Positions 18,601-29,769 of a stretch of 64,000 nucleotides of DNA are shown here, piece by piece. A program made the position numbers and the translations under genes. The notes beneath the pieces were generated by a model. That model searched no databases. It was given only the letters and a program-made list of their open reading frames with translations, and was not told where the DNA came from. The stretch comes from Mesostigma viride (taxonomy: Eukaryota; Streptophyta; Mesostigmatophyceae; Mesostigmatales; Mesostigmataceae), in NCBI GenBank assembly GCA_009746045.1, contig RPFO01001034.1, positions 127,501 through 191,500 on the forward strand. Direction: 5' to 3'. Each line of letters starts with the position of its first letter. The stretch's first letter is position 1.

Positions 18601-18835
18601 ATTAATTAATTAATTAATTAATTAGACTCGTGCTCCCGTTGGGGAGTCACGGAGCATTAACCCCGATAGATGGATGGATGGATGGGTGCAAACAGTCCTA
18701 CCGGTCTAGTCTATATCTACATCGGCTACATACTACATCTATCTAACAACATTCTAACTACAACATCTATCTAGGCAGCCGCACGCTGCCCTAGGGGGAT
18801 ATCTGGCGTGCCTCCCACGAGATTGCACACGCGGC
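18601..18835 (-). mobile_element. RTE-like LINE copy 2, 3' part
   Basis: Same family as copy 1, with the TTAA tail at 18601. It is cut at 18835 by the Ty3 insertion and resumes at 42697. The bases GCGGC flank the insertion on both sides. Confidence 0.8.
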
Positions 18836-19406
18836 TGTTACGTCGCGTAACAATTCGTTGTGGTTACGGACGTAAATTAGGTCCTTGGCCTCGGTTGTTC
18901 CTAGGTTACGTGCAGTTCTAGTTTGGACATGATTGTCCCCGTAACAGTACTGTGGTATATTGGGTGCCTTTGGGCGCCGCGCCGCGTACTATATTAGTGG
19001 TCCTTATCCTTTTGTAGAATGTAGTGGACCGGCGTGCATCTGTGCACCTGCCTGTGTTTCTGTGGTTCTGCAGGCGAGGGCCAGGTCGGCCCGAGCCTGT
19101 TGGACCGTTGGTGACCATTTATGCACGTTCCACTCCTTGTGTGGTCACTCGGCGTGTGTTAAATGAATTAACACATATAGGCTTGGGTCACGGCAGTTTA
19201 GTTGTGTTTCCTTCCTCTTTTCCTGGAGTAAACGGGTTTGATTAAATGGCCTATGGCATATTACAGTAGTACATATGTAAATGCATTGAGATCTGGTTCG
19301 TCTCGGTCGTCTTTCGCTAGGGGTGTAAATAGAAGCGGCCTCACTAGTTTAGGTAGTATCAGGACCGGTAGAGGTAGAGGTGGCGGCCGAGGCTTGCGGC
19401 GTAACA
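18836..19406 (+). repeat. 5' LTR of the Ty3/gypsy element
   Basis: 571 bases from TGTTACG to CGTAACA, with matching 7-base terminal inverted repeats. A possible primer-binding site starts two bases later (TGGACTCGGAGGTAG at 19408); I cannot name the tRNA. Confidence 0.9.
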
Positions 19407-19920
19407 ATGGACTCGGAGGTAGTTTAGATAGAGAGCGAGACGACGATCCTTTGCAACATACGTCATTGAATCAACCCTTCCGCGGCTGGGAAAATGAAGA
19501 CGACACCTACTTGACAGGTAATGGGCGGGTCGCCTGCGAGCTGGGGGGGTAGTGCTGCCTGATTCAGGACACGCCCTGCCTAGAAGATAGACCTGCTCGA
19601 AGCGGAAAATCCTTTTCTAGATAGTTCCTTTTCCTCGTCTTGTTTTCCTTAGAAAAGTGGTTCACTGTCGTAGATAGGTGATGTTTTCGGTTCGGTGTTA
19701 GTGAGACGATTAGCGTCTGGGTAGGTTCCACCTTTTCCTTCGTGCTGCTGTACATTAGACGGCCGCACTCGCAGAAAGTCACTGGGTCGCTGACTTTAGG
19801 ACTACGAGCGCTGGACCATTGCCGCCCTCGTCATTTCGGTGATCCAGATAACCCAGCTAAGTCGACTCCTACCCCTTCCACTCCTATCGTGACTACTCAA
19901 GAACAACAAGGTGCGTTACC

Positions 19921-20313
19921 ATGAGCCAACGGCGATCTTTTACTGCTCCTTCCCATTCTTCTAGCGATAATAGTCTAGCTAAATATTACGTAGTGATTAC
20001 GCCTCAATGGTCCTCCATTTTCCTTTCTTGGTCCGACGCTAGGAAGATCGTTCAGAATCGTGTATACAACGTAATTAGGTACAAGAAATTTATGTCCTTC
20101 GAAGAAGCTCAGCAGTTCCTTATAGATCATAGCCAAACAGATTTAGGCCTTCATGTACGCCCTATTCCTCATGGTCGTCCTCCTGTAGAAGCTCTAGTCT
20201 TTGCTACCCCTCCTTCTTCTCCCCCTAAACGGGCTGCATCTGCATCTGCTTCAGATACTCCTCTCACTTTGGAGTTTGGTTCCCTATCCATTACTGTTGT
20301 TAAAAAGGATTGA
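19921..20313 (+). CDS. Small ORF with caulimovirus-VI / RNase H1 N-terminal-like domain
   Basis: The 130-residue product has a KYYVV...IFLSWSDARKIV...YKKFMSFEEAQQFL block at residues 21-68. This is the signature of the Caulimo_VI domain, which is also the hybrid-binding N-terminal domain of RNase H1 and binds RNA or RNA-DNA hybrids. The rest is Ser/Pro/Ala-rich. It lies between the 5' LTR and gag. This domain in a separate pre-gag ORF is unusual for Ty3/gypsy elements. It may bind element RNA or affect translation; that role is inferred. Confidence 0.7.
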   Translation: MSQRRSFTAPSHSSSDNSLAKYYVVITPQWSSIFLSWSDARKIVQNRVYNVIRYKKFMSFEEAQQFLIDHSQTDLGLHVRPIPHGRPPVEALVFATPPSSPPKRAASASASDTPLTLEFGSLSITVVKKD

Positions 20314-20404
20314 TTTTAATTTTGTTCCTGCTGCATACCTTCAAGGTTTTTCCTTTTTCCTTTGTTGCTTTCTTCTAGATTCCTATTCCTTTACGTAATT
20401 AAAG

Positions 20405-22148
20405 ATGGATCCAGTGGGTGGAGATATGTCGCCTATACCTACCAATAATAATAATAATACTACTACTAATAACACTAACAATAACAATACTCGTGGTAAC
20501 CGACGGGACTCCTTGGAAACGGTACACCATCTCACCCCTCAAGGTATTCTGCGTACCTCACCTCCTTCTCCTGTTGCTGGTGGTCGCCGTCGTCCCTCAA
20601 TTACCCCACCTACCTATGAACAACGTATTTCCCAAGTCAGATTTAGTGATGAACCTTCTTTTGTTGTGAACCAGGCCCCTGCCCCTTCTGCAACCTTGGC
20701 TCACCCCTCCAGCAGGTCCTCACACACTAACAATGCTTCTAGGCCTCCTTCCCACCCTGTGCCTTCAATGCCTGCTATTAACACGGGTCGTACCTCGGCC
20801 CCTGTCGGCCCTTCTGGGCGCCCTAGTGCAGTTCCCTTTTACCCACCTGCTTCCTGGTCCTACCCTGAGACGGCCTATGAGGCTGCCCAGGTCCCTACCC
20901 GTGTGGCTGATTTAGAAGTTAATAATGATTTCAGTACCATGCCCCTAGATGATAGGAATTATGATCATTTTGCCTATTCCTCTCTTCGTGAGCAATATAC
21001 TGTTCCCTTCTCCTATGGGCACCATCCTGAAACGGTGGCTCCCTCTAGACCCCTACCCAAGACTTTTCCTATCCCTTCCTTCTATCCCGCTTATGTAGCA
21101 GTGGAAGATAGTGGCCCATGGGAAAAACTGATTCTTCTAATCCCCCTAAGCCTCCTGCTCTTCCCCTCTTTGCCAACCTTCCTAAGCTGGATGTCAAGTC
21201 TTCCCCTCAACAGTTTTTCACTTTCATTATGTTGCTCACCCAGAACACAGAGTCCTGGCAGAACCACAATAGGTGGCGCCTCTCTGATGCTGTACTAGTT
21301 CATTATCTTACTACCTGCATAACTCCTGAACTTGCTAACCTCATCCAGTGTGAGTCTCTTGCCTCTCATGCCTACCCAAACTCTGTAGCAGAATTGTTCA
21401 AGCGTTTAGAGAACCATTTAGTCCCTCCCGATGCAGATTGGCAGGATAGATTATCCTTTGGCACCTTGCAGCAGGGTACCAAGTCCTTCAAAGAATATAT
21501 GAAAGAGTTTGATGCCCAGATGGTACGAATTAGGGATTTGTCGGGCGCAGAAGTACGTGCCCGCTTCCTTCAGGGCCTCAGTAGACCCTTATTGCGTGAA
21601 GTCAAGCGCCAGTTCTCTGCCTACCGTTTTACTGACCTGCCCCTCAAGCATGTGCGCCAGCATCTTTTACGAGTAGCAGATTTCTTCTCCACGCCTTCTC
21701 TTCCTACCCGTTCCCGTATTAATAATATTAGCCTTACCCCGAGGAGGAGAACTCCTATGTAGAAGAATTAGATATCTGTGTGACTGACCTTTCAGCTCTG
21801 GATGTCTCTCATATCACCTGCTATCATTGTAAGGAAGTAGGTCATCTTAAACGTGAGTGCCCCAAGTTCCTTTCGGGTGCTCCCCCTCATCCCGACGCTC
21901 GCCCTCCTCGTACCCCTCAGCGTGCTCCTATTCGTCCCACTTCAGGACGCATTCCTTCAGCTACCCCTAGTAGGCTGAATGCTGTGCAGACAGGATCCCC
22001 AGGGTTCCCCTATGATAATCAGGCTCCCGCACCCTCTTCAATCCCTCGTGACCCTCCAGCAGTGGCTTTTCCGCCAGGGTCTTCTTCGGGGTTAGTTCCT
22101 ATGGATTTGGGGGGGAGGGGGAACAGTAGGCCTGTCAGCCGGGGGTAA
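20405..22148 (+). CDS. gag: gag of the Ty3/gypsy element (frame-broken)
   Basis: Three consecutive frames form one gag: 20405 to about 21120 (Asn/Pro/Ser-rich), about 21118-21740 (retrotransposon Gag core with PPDADWQDRLSFGTLQQGT and FKEYMKEFDAQM), and about 21740-22148 with a CYHCKEVGHLKREC zinc knuckle. The changes fall at A5 (near 21121) and C4 (near 21737). The product packages element RNA. Because each change is one base at a homopolymer, assembly error is as likely as decay. Confidence 0.85.
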
Positions 22149-22217
22149 CCTGGACAGGTCCTTAGATAGTACCCCAGATAAAATTTTTGCCTGCCTGTTT
22201 TTATAACCTCTGTAGGA

Positions 22218-24398
22218 GCTGAATCTTCCCTACCACTACGTGTGCGTCCTCTTATGTTCTTGAATGGTGGTTTAACCGTCCCTCACACTGTTGTAGACCC
22301 TTTCCTGCATGCTGATGAACTCTTGAATGTCTCTGTGTTGGTAGATAGCGGTGCGGCTAGCTCCTTTGTGAGCGAGGCCCTAGTTAGGCGTTTAGGACTA
22401 GTCCCTACCCCTCACACCAAACCCGTCACTGTTCATTATGCTGATGGTCGCACCAGTCATTCCCCGGGTACGGTGTCCCTTCCCATGGTTATACAAGGAC
22501 GTACTGTCAACCTGACGGCCACTATAGGCCCTATCACTACCGCTGATGTATTACTAGGATTAGATTGGCACCAGGATAATAAGATTACTATTAATTATGA
22601 TACCATGGTCATTTGGTTTCCAGATAGCTCTTACTGGGTACCAGAACGTCATTATAGATTAGAAAATTTATCCTTGGTAGATATTACTCCTCCTACACCT
22701 GTTGATCCTCCTGTGAGACCTATACCTGAAGTATTAATGTCCAATGACGAATTGAGATCTGAACTAAAGGAATATGGATACCTATTATGTATGTTCCTTC
22801 AGTTAGAAGTACAGGAGATACCTATCACTAATAATAGTGTGGATATAGATGTAAATACAGTGGATACAATAGGAGTGGGATTTACTGAAAATGAAATAGT
22901 CAGATACATGGCTGTGATAGATTCCTCAAAAGTATTTGAAGAAAAGACTCCTTCTTATCCTCCTCCTCGTTCTGTTTTACACCGTGTAGTTATCAAGGAC
23001 GGTGCAGTTCCTACGCACTCTCCGATGTATAGAATGGGCCCTACAGAATTAAAGGAACTAAAACAGATTTTAGTGTCATTATTAGAAGCAGGATTGATAG
23101 AGCCTAGTAACTCCCCCTACTCAGCTGGTGTCCTGTTAGTTCCTAAGCCAAATGGCAAGTTTCGCCTAGTTACTGATTATAGGAAGTTGAATGATATTAC
23201 TGTGAAGTCTAAATACCCTCTACCTCGTATTGATGATATATTTAATAAGGTTAAAGGTTCCACTTGTTTCACAGTACTGGATTGTGCGGATGGTTTTTGG
23301 CAGTTGCGGATAGCTCCTGAGGATTGCCATAAAACCGCCTTTGCTACCCCTTTTGGTCATTACCAGTTTAGAGTAGCGGCTATGGGACTCTGTAACTCGC
23401 CTGCCTCTTTTCAAATGTTAATGAATGAAGTGCTTAGACCTGTTATGGGAAATTCTCACCTTCCTCAGGTGTCCTCTGATCTAAAGGATCCTTCCTTCTC
23501 CTCTGTTTCTTTATCTGAGCATGACCGTTCTTGTGCTCAAGCTTACTTAGATGATATTCTTATTTACTCTCCTGATTTTGAAACGCACCTACGTGATTTA
23601 AAGAAAGTATTAGAAATAATGGCTGAAAATTCTTTGTGGGCGCGCCGTGCTAAAGTGCGTTCGGGTAGGAGTGTCCCATTTTTAGGGCACGTTCTGTCAG
23701 ATGCCGGGGTCGCTACCGACCCGGATAAAACTAAGTCAATTCAGGAATGGCCTACTCCTACCGACGTTAAAGGTGTACGTAGTTTCCTAGGAATTGCTTC
23801 TTACTATAGGCGTTTTATCCCGCGTTTCGCAACTATAGCAGCCCCTATTAATCATTTATTAAAGAAGGATATCCCCTTTGTTTGGAGTAGTGAATGTCAG
23901 TCGGCTTTTCAGTGCCTAAAATCCCTACTCCTTTCCCCTCCTGTACTCATCCTACCGGATACTACTAAACCCTTTGTTGTGGCTACAGATGCTAGTAAAG
24001 TAGCTATAGGTGGTGTCCTTCTCCAGGATCAGGGTCAGGGCTTACAGCCAATTGAGTATATCTCTAGGACAATGCTCCCTGCGGAGCGTAACTATCCCGT
24101 ACACCAGCAGGAACTCTTAGCTGTGGTGTATTGTTGCCACGCGTGGCAGCACTTCCTTAAAGGTGCTCAATTTGATGTCTGCCTGAATGAACCCTGTGAG
24201 CTAGATCCTTATAGGTTAGTTATCCAAACGGATCATCGTCCCCTTACCCATCTTCTCTCCAACCCAACCTTACCCCTCGGCAAGCGCGCTGGATGGAATT
24301 TTTAGCACAGTTTTCCCCTTTTAAACTTCAGTATGTCAAGGGTGTAGATAACATAGTACCAGATGCACTCTCTCGTCGTGCAGACTATTCCTTTTCGA
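22218..24398 (+). CDS. pol: pol, protease - reverse transcriptase - RNase H part
   Basis: The aspartic protease motif VLVDSGAASSFVSE is followed by RT with VTDYRKLND, TVLDCADGFWQLRI, AAMGLCNSPASFQ and YLDDILIYS, then a Ty3-type RNase H (VVATDASKVAIGGVL, YPVHQQELLAVV, TDHRPLTHLL) and VPDALSRR. About 20 extra residues sit between the SPASFQ motif and YLDD, and RNase H also has an insert before TDHRPL. A single-base change near 24265 in a C run moves the frame before PRQARWMEFL. The product makes and processes the element cDNA. Confidence 0.9.
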
Positions 24399-26258
24399 GG
24401 ACCTTGATGTTCTCAATACTACTCTAGTTCCTACTACTATGGGTGTAACCCCTTATGGTGAACTACCTGATGATGAATCCTATGCCTACCTCTTTCATAC
24501 AGCTGTTCGCATGCCTGATCTCCTTTCTCACGTAGGACTCTCTCTCCCGTGTGAGGCCCTTCCCGTGCCTCGGTGGGGGGGGAGGGGAAAAATAAAATTT
24601 CTATACCGCTTAGCCATATAGCGACTAGGTCAGGAAAGTCTTATGAAAACGTAGTCCCTCTAGGACCTCCCCTTCTCTTTGGCAAGGCGGTAGGAGATCT
24701 CTTTAAACCTGTTCTGGATACTTCTGTAGCGATGCCTACCTCTGATCTTGAACGCCTTATTAGTAGATTTACGGCCACTGAGCCGGAAGCATTAGCTGCC
24801 ATTGCTGCACATCCCCAACAATTAGGCAAGCACCCTTGTAAATTTGTAGGTGGGTTTTTATATGTGCAGATAGCAGATTCTCCCCCTCAATGGCGCCTGT
24901 ATGTCCCTCCTATCTGTCGCTCCTCCTTGCTCTTTGAGTTGCATGACTTAGCTGCTCATCAGGGTGGTAAACGGGTACGGGACCTAGTAGCCCGCTCTTA
25001 TTACTGGCCTTCCCTTTATAAGGATGTAGATGAGTATGTTAGAACCTGTCAATCTTGCCAGGAAATGAAACCCAATAATGTAGGACAGATAGCAGAACCT
25101 AGGACCTTGCCTGACCCCATCATGCCTTGGGATTCTATCATGATGGATTTTGTAGGACCTTTTAGAAAGAATGATAGGGGCAATGCCCAAATCCTTGTGT
25201 TCATAGATCGTTTTACTCGTATGTGCCATCTTGTGCCGTGTCCTTTAGAACTCACCGCACGTGATTGCGCACGCCTATACCTCAATAATGTATATAGATA
25301 TCATGGATTGAGTAGGCAGTTTATTAGTGATAAGGATAAATTATTTACCTCAGATTTTTGGCAGCAGTTTTTCGCTGCCATCGGTACCAAGGTTACCTAC
25401 GGTACTGCCTACCACTCCTCCTCCTCTCATTTAGTAGAGCGTCTTAATAGGGTAGTAGAAGAAGCGCTTAGGCACTATGTTAATGGCTCGGGTAGTGATT
25501 GGGAGGATTATTTATGTTTGGTAGAGTTCTCCCTCAACAATTGTCCCCAAGCTGCGCATGGATATACGCCCTTCTTCTTAGATACTGGTAGACAGCCCCT
25601 TACCCCTACCTCTCTCTTAGCTAGTCCTCTACGGGACAAGGATGATGTGTCCCGAGATACTGTAGAAGGTGTACAGTCCTTACTAGATAGAATGAAAACT
25701 GCTCATGACCACGCGATCTCAGGGTACCAAAAAGCTCAGGCTAAGTACCTTGCTAGGTTGCGTGCCTCCTTAGATAGACGAGCACCTGAGATAGAAATAG
25801 GAGATCTAGTATTAGTAGAAGGCCCCCGTGTTGGCCGTTTTGCTCATAAGTTTGAAGCAGAACTGAAGGTCAAACTTAGGCCCGCCTTCTTAGGACCCTT
25901 CCATGTGTTGTCTAGGGTAGGAAATTTCTTATATAAAGTCGATATCCCTACCTCCTGGCAAACGCATTCAAACACCTTCCATAGGAGCCAGCTTAAACTG
26001 TACCATCCTAGTACGTTCGCTGGCAGGGAGTTAGCGCCTGCCCCTTTAGAGCATAACCCTGACACTGGGGAAGTAGAAGACGAAGTAGAAAGCATCGTGG
26101 CCCATAGAGATATCAAAAAGGGCCGCGGTACCCAGCGTCAGTATAAAGTGAAGTGGATGTATGCTCGTAGTGAAGTAGATAAGGTTTGGTATACGGAGAG
26201 TGAGCTAGATGGGTGTAGTCGCCTGCTGCAGGAATATAAAACCCTGCATAAGCTCTAG
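24399..26258 (+). CDS. pol: pol, integrase with chromodomain-like tail
   Basis: After a short segment in another frame (24439-24600, ending at a G8 run), the main frame holds the HHCC module (HDLAAH ... CQSCQ), an rve core (IMMDFVGPF, FISDKDKLF, HLVERLNRVVEE), a GPF-type module (LRPAFLGPFHVLSRVGNFLYKV) and a chromodomain-like end (VESIVAHRDIKKG...QYKVKWMY...WYTESEL). This combination marks the chromovirus branch of Ty3/gypsy. The usual PQTDGQ before the catalytic Glu is SSSSHL here. Confidence 0.88.
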
Positions 26259-26334
26259 TTGTAGACCTTCTCCTCTCTTATGTTATGTCTGCTGTCGACG
26301 GATGGTTGGTTGTCCCCTCCCCTCCGCAGCCGTA

Positions 26335-28560
26335 ATGTCAGAGCCTACTCCTCCGGCTGAGAGCTCGCTGCCGTCCCCGCCCCCACCGGACCCTGAGCTG
26401 TATTTCGAGGCCCTTCCGGGCCGCTGGGTGTCGCGATCAAGTTACCCGGGTGGCGTTGTGCAGCCGGCCCTTCAGGCCCAACATGCGAGCTTAGTCAGGG
26501 CGGCCCTCTTCGGGGTCACGTGGTATGGTCCTTCCCCTGATGAGCCGCACCAGCTTGTCCTGCACGGGTTCGACGATGCCGGACACTGTTTGTTGGGGTG
26601 TGGTTCCAGCTGTCCCGCCCTGGGACAGATAGATGCGGTTCTCCGGTGCTGCCGTGTGTTCTCCTACCTCTCTACCCATGTGGGCCGTACCTGCCTACGG
26701 GAGGTGTTCCCTTGGCTTCCGGCTGAGGGTGATGCTGAGGTAGATGAGAACCCCTGTGACCTTTTACGGGCCGTAGAATTCATGGAGATAGCTGATCAGT
26801 CGGCGGAACTAGCGGTTAGTGGTCCTGCCCCTTTGGGCGCCCCAGCCGAGGTACATTATACGCCAGATTATTCTGCCTCGAGCGCTGCGTCCGCCTCCTC
26901 GGCGTCTGTTCCTCCCTCTCCGGTCCCGTCGTCCCCTCGGTCGACCCGGGATGTTGCAGTAGAGCCTACCCCTTCGGGTTTGCCTGATCCTCTTTCGGCG
27001 ACGGTCTCGGCTATGCAGGCTCAGATCCAGTCCCTGACCACGGCGTTCGGGGCCTTCCTGGCGGCCCAAGCGCAGACTCCGGCCACGCCAGGTGGGGTGT
27101 CCGTGGTGTCCGCGCCCCCTACTCCTTTGGTTGCTTCGGCACCTGTGGTTTCGCCGGCGCCCCCTACCCCTTTGGTTGCTGCGGCTCCGACACCTCCGGT
27201 TGCCTCCGTGCCTGCGGCCGACGTTCCCGCGCCTCGGCGCGAGTCTTCAGCCCCTTCGGCTGTGCCCGCCGTCGCCCCCTCTGGGCCGTCCGCTGCGCCC
27301 TCACAGCCAGTTCGTGGTTTCTTCAGCGACACGGGCGATCATCCCAGGCTTTGGGAGGGTGGTCCCCCGCAGAGGATCCCGGTGCCCGACTGGAGCTTGG
27401 ATGGTAACCAATCTTATGCCGGGCTGCCTGTCCCTACGGGCCCTATCTTCAATATGTGGCCTGAGGGTGCACCGGCAACGGAGACCGGCGCGCCTGCGTC
27501 GATGGCGGGTCCGTCACGGCCCTCTCTGGTTTCGGGTCCGGCGCGACCTCCTGTTTTACCAGTGCCCCCTGCGTCGGTGTCGGCTCCTGCCCCTGCGTCG
27601 GCCCCTGCTTCGGTCCCTGCTCCTTCGGCCTCGCGGTCATTGGCCGCGGTTGTTCGGTCCACCGGTCAGGATCCTCGCGTCACCCGCGCTGCCGATTCCC
27701 TCCGGGAGTTGTCCCAGGGTGATCGGGACAGGGCCCCTTCTGTGGTGCATGCGACGCCGGAGTCGCGCGACACGCCCATTCCTGGGTATGGTATGTCCGC
27801 ACTCGCCTGCCGACAGTGTGACCTGCCGCGCGCCTCTGCTGAGCTTGCCATCTCCCCCATGTCCTACGGGTTCTCCCAGGTGTGTCGGGCGCCCCGGGAT
27901 CGTGGCCTACCCATTGAGACTGATCGGCCTCCCTTCGACATGGTTATTTTAGCTGATCCGGTGTTCGAGGGTGAGATCCTGGTCCGGCGCGTTCTGTATC
28001 GCTGGGCTAGGCGCCACAACGACTTGGACACCTACGGTGGGTTCCAGTGGGCTTACCCTCCACCTCTGGGCATTATGGCTTCGGATGCCCTTACAGTAGA
28101 GTTTCCTGCGGTGCCGGGTGCGGCGTACACTACGGTCCTCCAGCCCATCCTTGAGTGGGATGCCCGTCGCCCGGCGCCTATCCCGGGCCAGGGTCTAGAC
28201 TCCCGTGGTCACCCTCCTCCTCGGGCCAGCGACTACCTAGAGACATTCGGGTCGCGACAGTGTGTTCGTCGGTGGCGCTCCCGCGAGGTGCGGCACATCC
28301 GGTTGTGGCCGTCCTTGGAACGTGGAGCCCCTGGTGGACCTGTTCTTCCCGACGGGTATGCGCCCTCGGATCCGGTACCATCGCCTCCTCCTGCGGGCCC
28401 TTTGCCTGATCGCGGTAGAGCCTTTCCTTCGCCTCTTTGCCTGTGGCTTTCTGGAATGGGCCCGTGGCCAGGTCGTCCTCACGCAGCATGCATAGGTATT
28501 ACTGGGCCTTCCTGGGCCTCTTTCCTGACGGCGTGTGGGCCGATGTTTTCCTCACTGTAG
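26335..28560 (+). CDS. Extra ORF 3' of integrase, function unknown
   Basis: A GC-rich ORF follows pol and is unlike the A/T-richer pol in base use. The product has a folded-looking N-terminus (residues about 20-150), a long Pro/Ala/Ser/Val-rich middle with PPTPLVA repeats, and a second folded-looking part (about residues 480-640). The ATG at 26335 lies 5 bases after a very good 3' splice site (TTGTCCCCTCCCCTCCGCAG), which suggests expression from a spliced RNA. It holds the env position, but I see no signal peptide or clear membrane anchor. From about 28300 the likely true frame may shift twice, ending with DGH at 28655. Confidence 0.55.
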   Translation: MSEPTPPAESSLPSPPPPDPELYFEALPGRWVSRSSYPGGVVQPALQAQHASLVRAALFGVTWYGPSPDEPHQLVLHGFDDAGHCLLGCGSSCPALGQIDAVLRCCRVFSYLSTHVGRTCLREVFPWLPAEGDAEVDENPCDLLRAVEFMEIADQSAELAVSGPAPLGAPAEVHYTPDYSASSAASASSASVPPSPVPSSPRSTRDVAVEPTPSGLPDPLSATVSAMQAQIQSLTTAFGAFLAAQAQTPATPGGVSVVSAPPTPLVASAPVVSPAPPTPLVAAAPTPPVASVPAADVPAPRRESSAPSAVPAVAPSGPSAAPSQPVRGFFSDTGDHPRLWEGGPPQRIPVPDWSLDGNQSYAGLPVPTGPIFNMWPEGAPATETGAPASMAGPSRPSLVSGPARPPVLPVPPASVSAPAPASAPASVPAPSASRSLAAVVRSTGQDPRVTRAADSLRELSQGDRDRAPSVVHATPESRDTPIPGYGMSALACRQCDLPRASAELAISPMSYGFSQVCRAPRDRGLPIETDRPPFDMVILADPVFEGEILVRRVLYRWARRHNDLDTYGGFQWAYPPPLGIMASDALTVEFPAVPGAAYTTVLQPILEWDARRPAPIPGQGLDSRGHPPPRASDYLETFGSRQCVRRWRSREVRHIRLWPSLERGAPGGPVLPDGYAPSDPVPSPPPAGPLPDRGRAFPSPLCLWLSGMGPWPGRPHAACIGITGPSWASFLTACGPMFSSL

Positions 28561-28655
28561 ATAGGCATGACAATGTCGAGGATGTGGCCCACTACCAGGC
28601 CTACCTGGAGGTCCTGCTGGCCTCTCGTGGCACTTATCAGACGGATGGCCACTAG

Positions 28656-29033
28656 ATAGAGGGCCTTAGGCCCGACCTGAGGGTGTTGTCCCTCCGCTAT
28701 ATAGAGTCGCCCTCATATTCTGGCCAGTTGGTTGGCTGTTCTTGGTCCTTAGCGCTGATGTGTTTACTATGTGTGTCCTGCCCAGTGCCGTCCCCCCCCG
28801 GCCAGGACTCTGTTCCAGGCAGTTAGGGGAGCCTCCCACCAGGCTTGGTGCTGGCTAACCCTACACCACCCGGCGTGGTGGTGGAGACCGTGTGAACTAT
28901 TGGTGCTTTGTATCTGGGATGGTCTAGCGATTGTGTTGGTATGTGCTGGGTGCATTAGGTTTTTCCTACCCCTTAATTGGTTCCCTCCTCTCTGCGTAGG
29001 GAGAGGGCTCCCTACCTTTTGTGGGGGGGGAGG
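28656..29033 (+). promoter_or_regulatory. 3' untranslated part with polypurine tract
   Basis: Non-coding run-out of the retroelement ending in GTGGGGGGGGAGG (29021-29033) directly before the 3' LTR, the expected place of the plus-strand primer. Confidence 0.7.
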
Positions 29034-29210
29034 TGTTACGTCGCGTAACAATTCGTTGTGGTTACGGACGTAAATTAGGTCCTTGGCCTCGGTTGTTCCT
29101 AGGTTACGTGCAGTTCTAGTTTGGACATGATTGTCCCCGTAACAGTACTGTGGTATATTGGGTGCCTTTGGGCGCCGCGCCGCGTACTATATTAGTGGTC
29201 CTTATCCTTT
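29034..29210 (+). repeat. 3' LTR of the Ty3/gypsy element, left piece
   Basis: 177 bases identical to the start of the 5' LTR, cut after CCTTATCCTTT by the 13.1-kb insertion. Confidence 0.92.
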
Positions 29211-29769
29211 GGGTGGTTTTACCGGATTAGGATACATTTTTTTGTCTAGGATACATTTGATGCAGTGTGCAGTTTTCAGATGTGTTTGTGGGGGTTGATT
29301 GCGCCTAGCATGCATTTTATTGAAGCAATGAGTTTCCCAAGATATACATTATATAAACTAAGACAATTGACCCATTAACGCAATGAGACAACATCAATGA
29401 GACAACATATGCCAATTGAAGGCTGCCCGCAACTTTATTCCAAGCTCATTATTATATGATTCCAAGACCATAACTCTTCCAAGACCGTACATCTTCAAGA
29501 TATAGCACTACAGACACCCACGCGGCTTCCGCGGTCATCACGCTCCTCCTCCAAGACAACTCAACCTTACAGGACGCTGGGCCATCATACGTCCGGAATA
29601 ATTGTGTCACTTATTACATAACCAAACTTTTTGAGGGATCGCCACGGTTGCATGGTTTCAACACATGCGCCCTGCACTCATGTGCATCAAAGGTGTTGCG
29701 TAGTGCCAACTCAGTGTCAAAGAACTGATTCAATAATATTTCCCGTATGGCCATGAAGGCCCACATGAG

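Noticed and set aside
26335-28560. The extra Ty3 ORF as an envelope gene
   Set aside because: No signal peptide, fusion motif or clear transmembrane anchor is visible; position alone is not enough.
18836-29210. A 177-bp LTR pair at 18836 and 29034 as the full LTRs
   Set aside because: No target duplication and no terminal CA fitted that reading. The match resumes at 42297-42696, giving 571-base LTRs ending CGTAACA and the GCGGC duplication.
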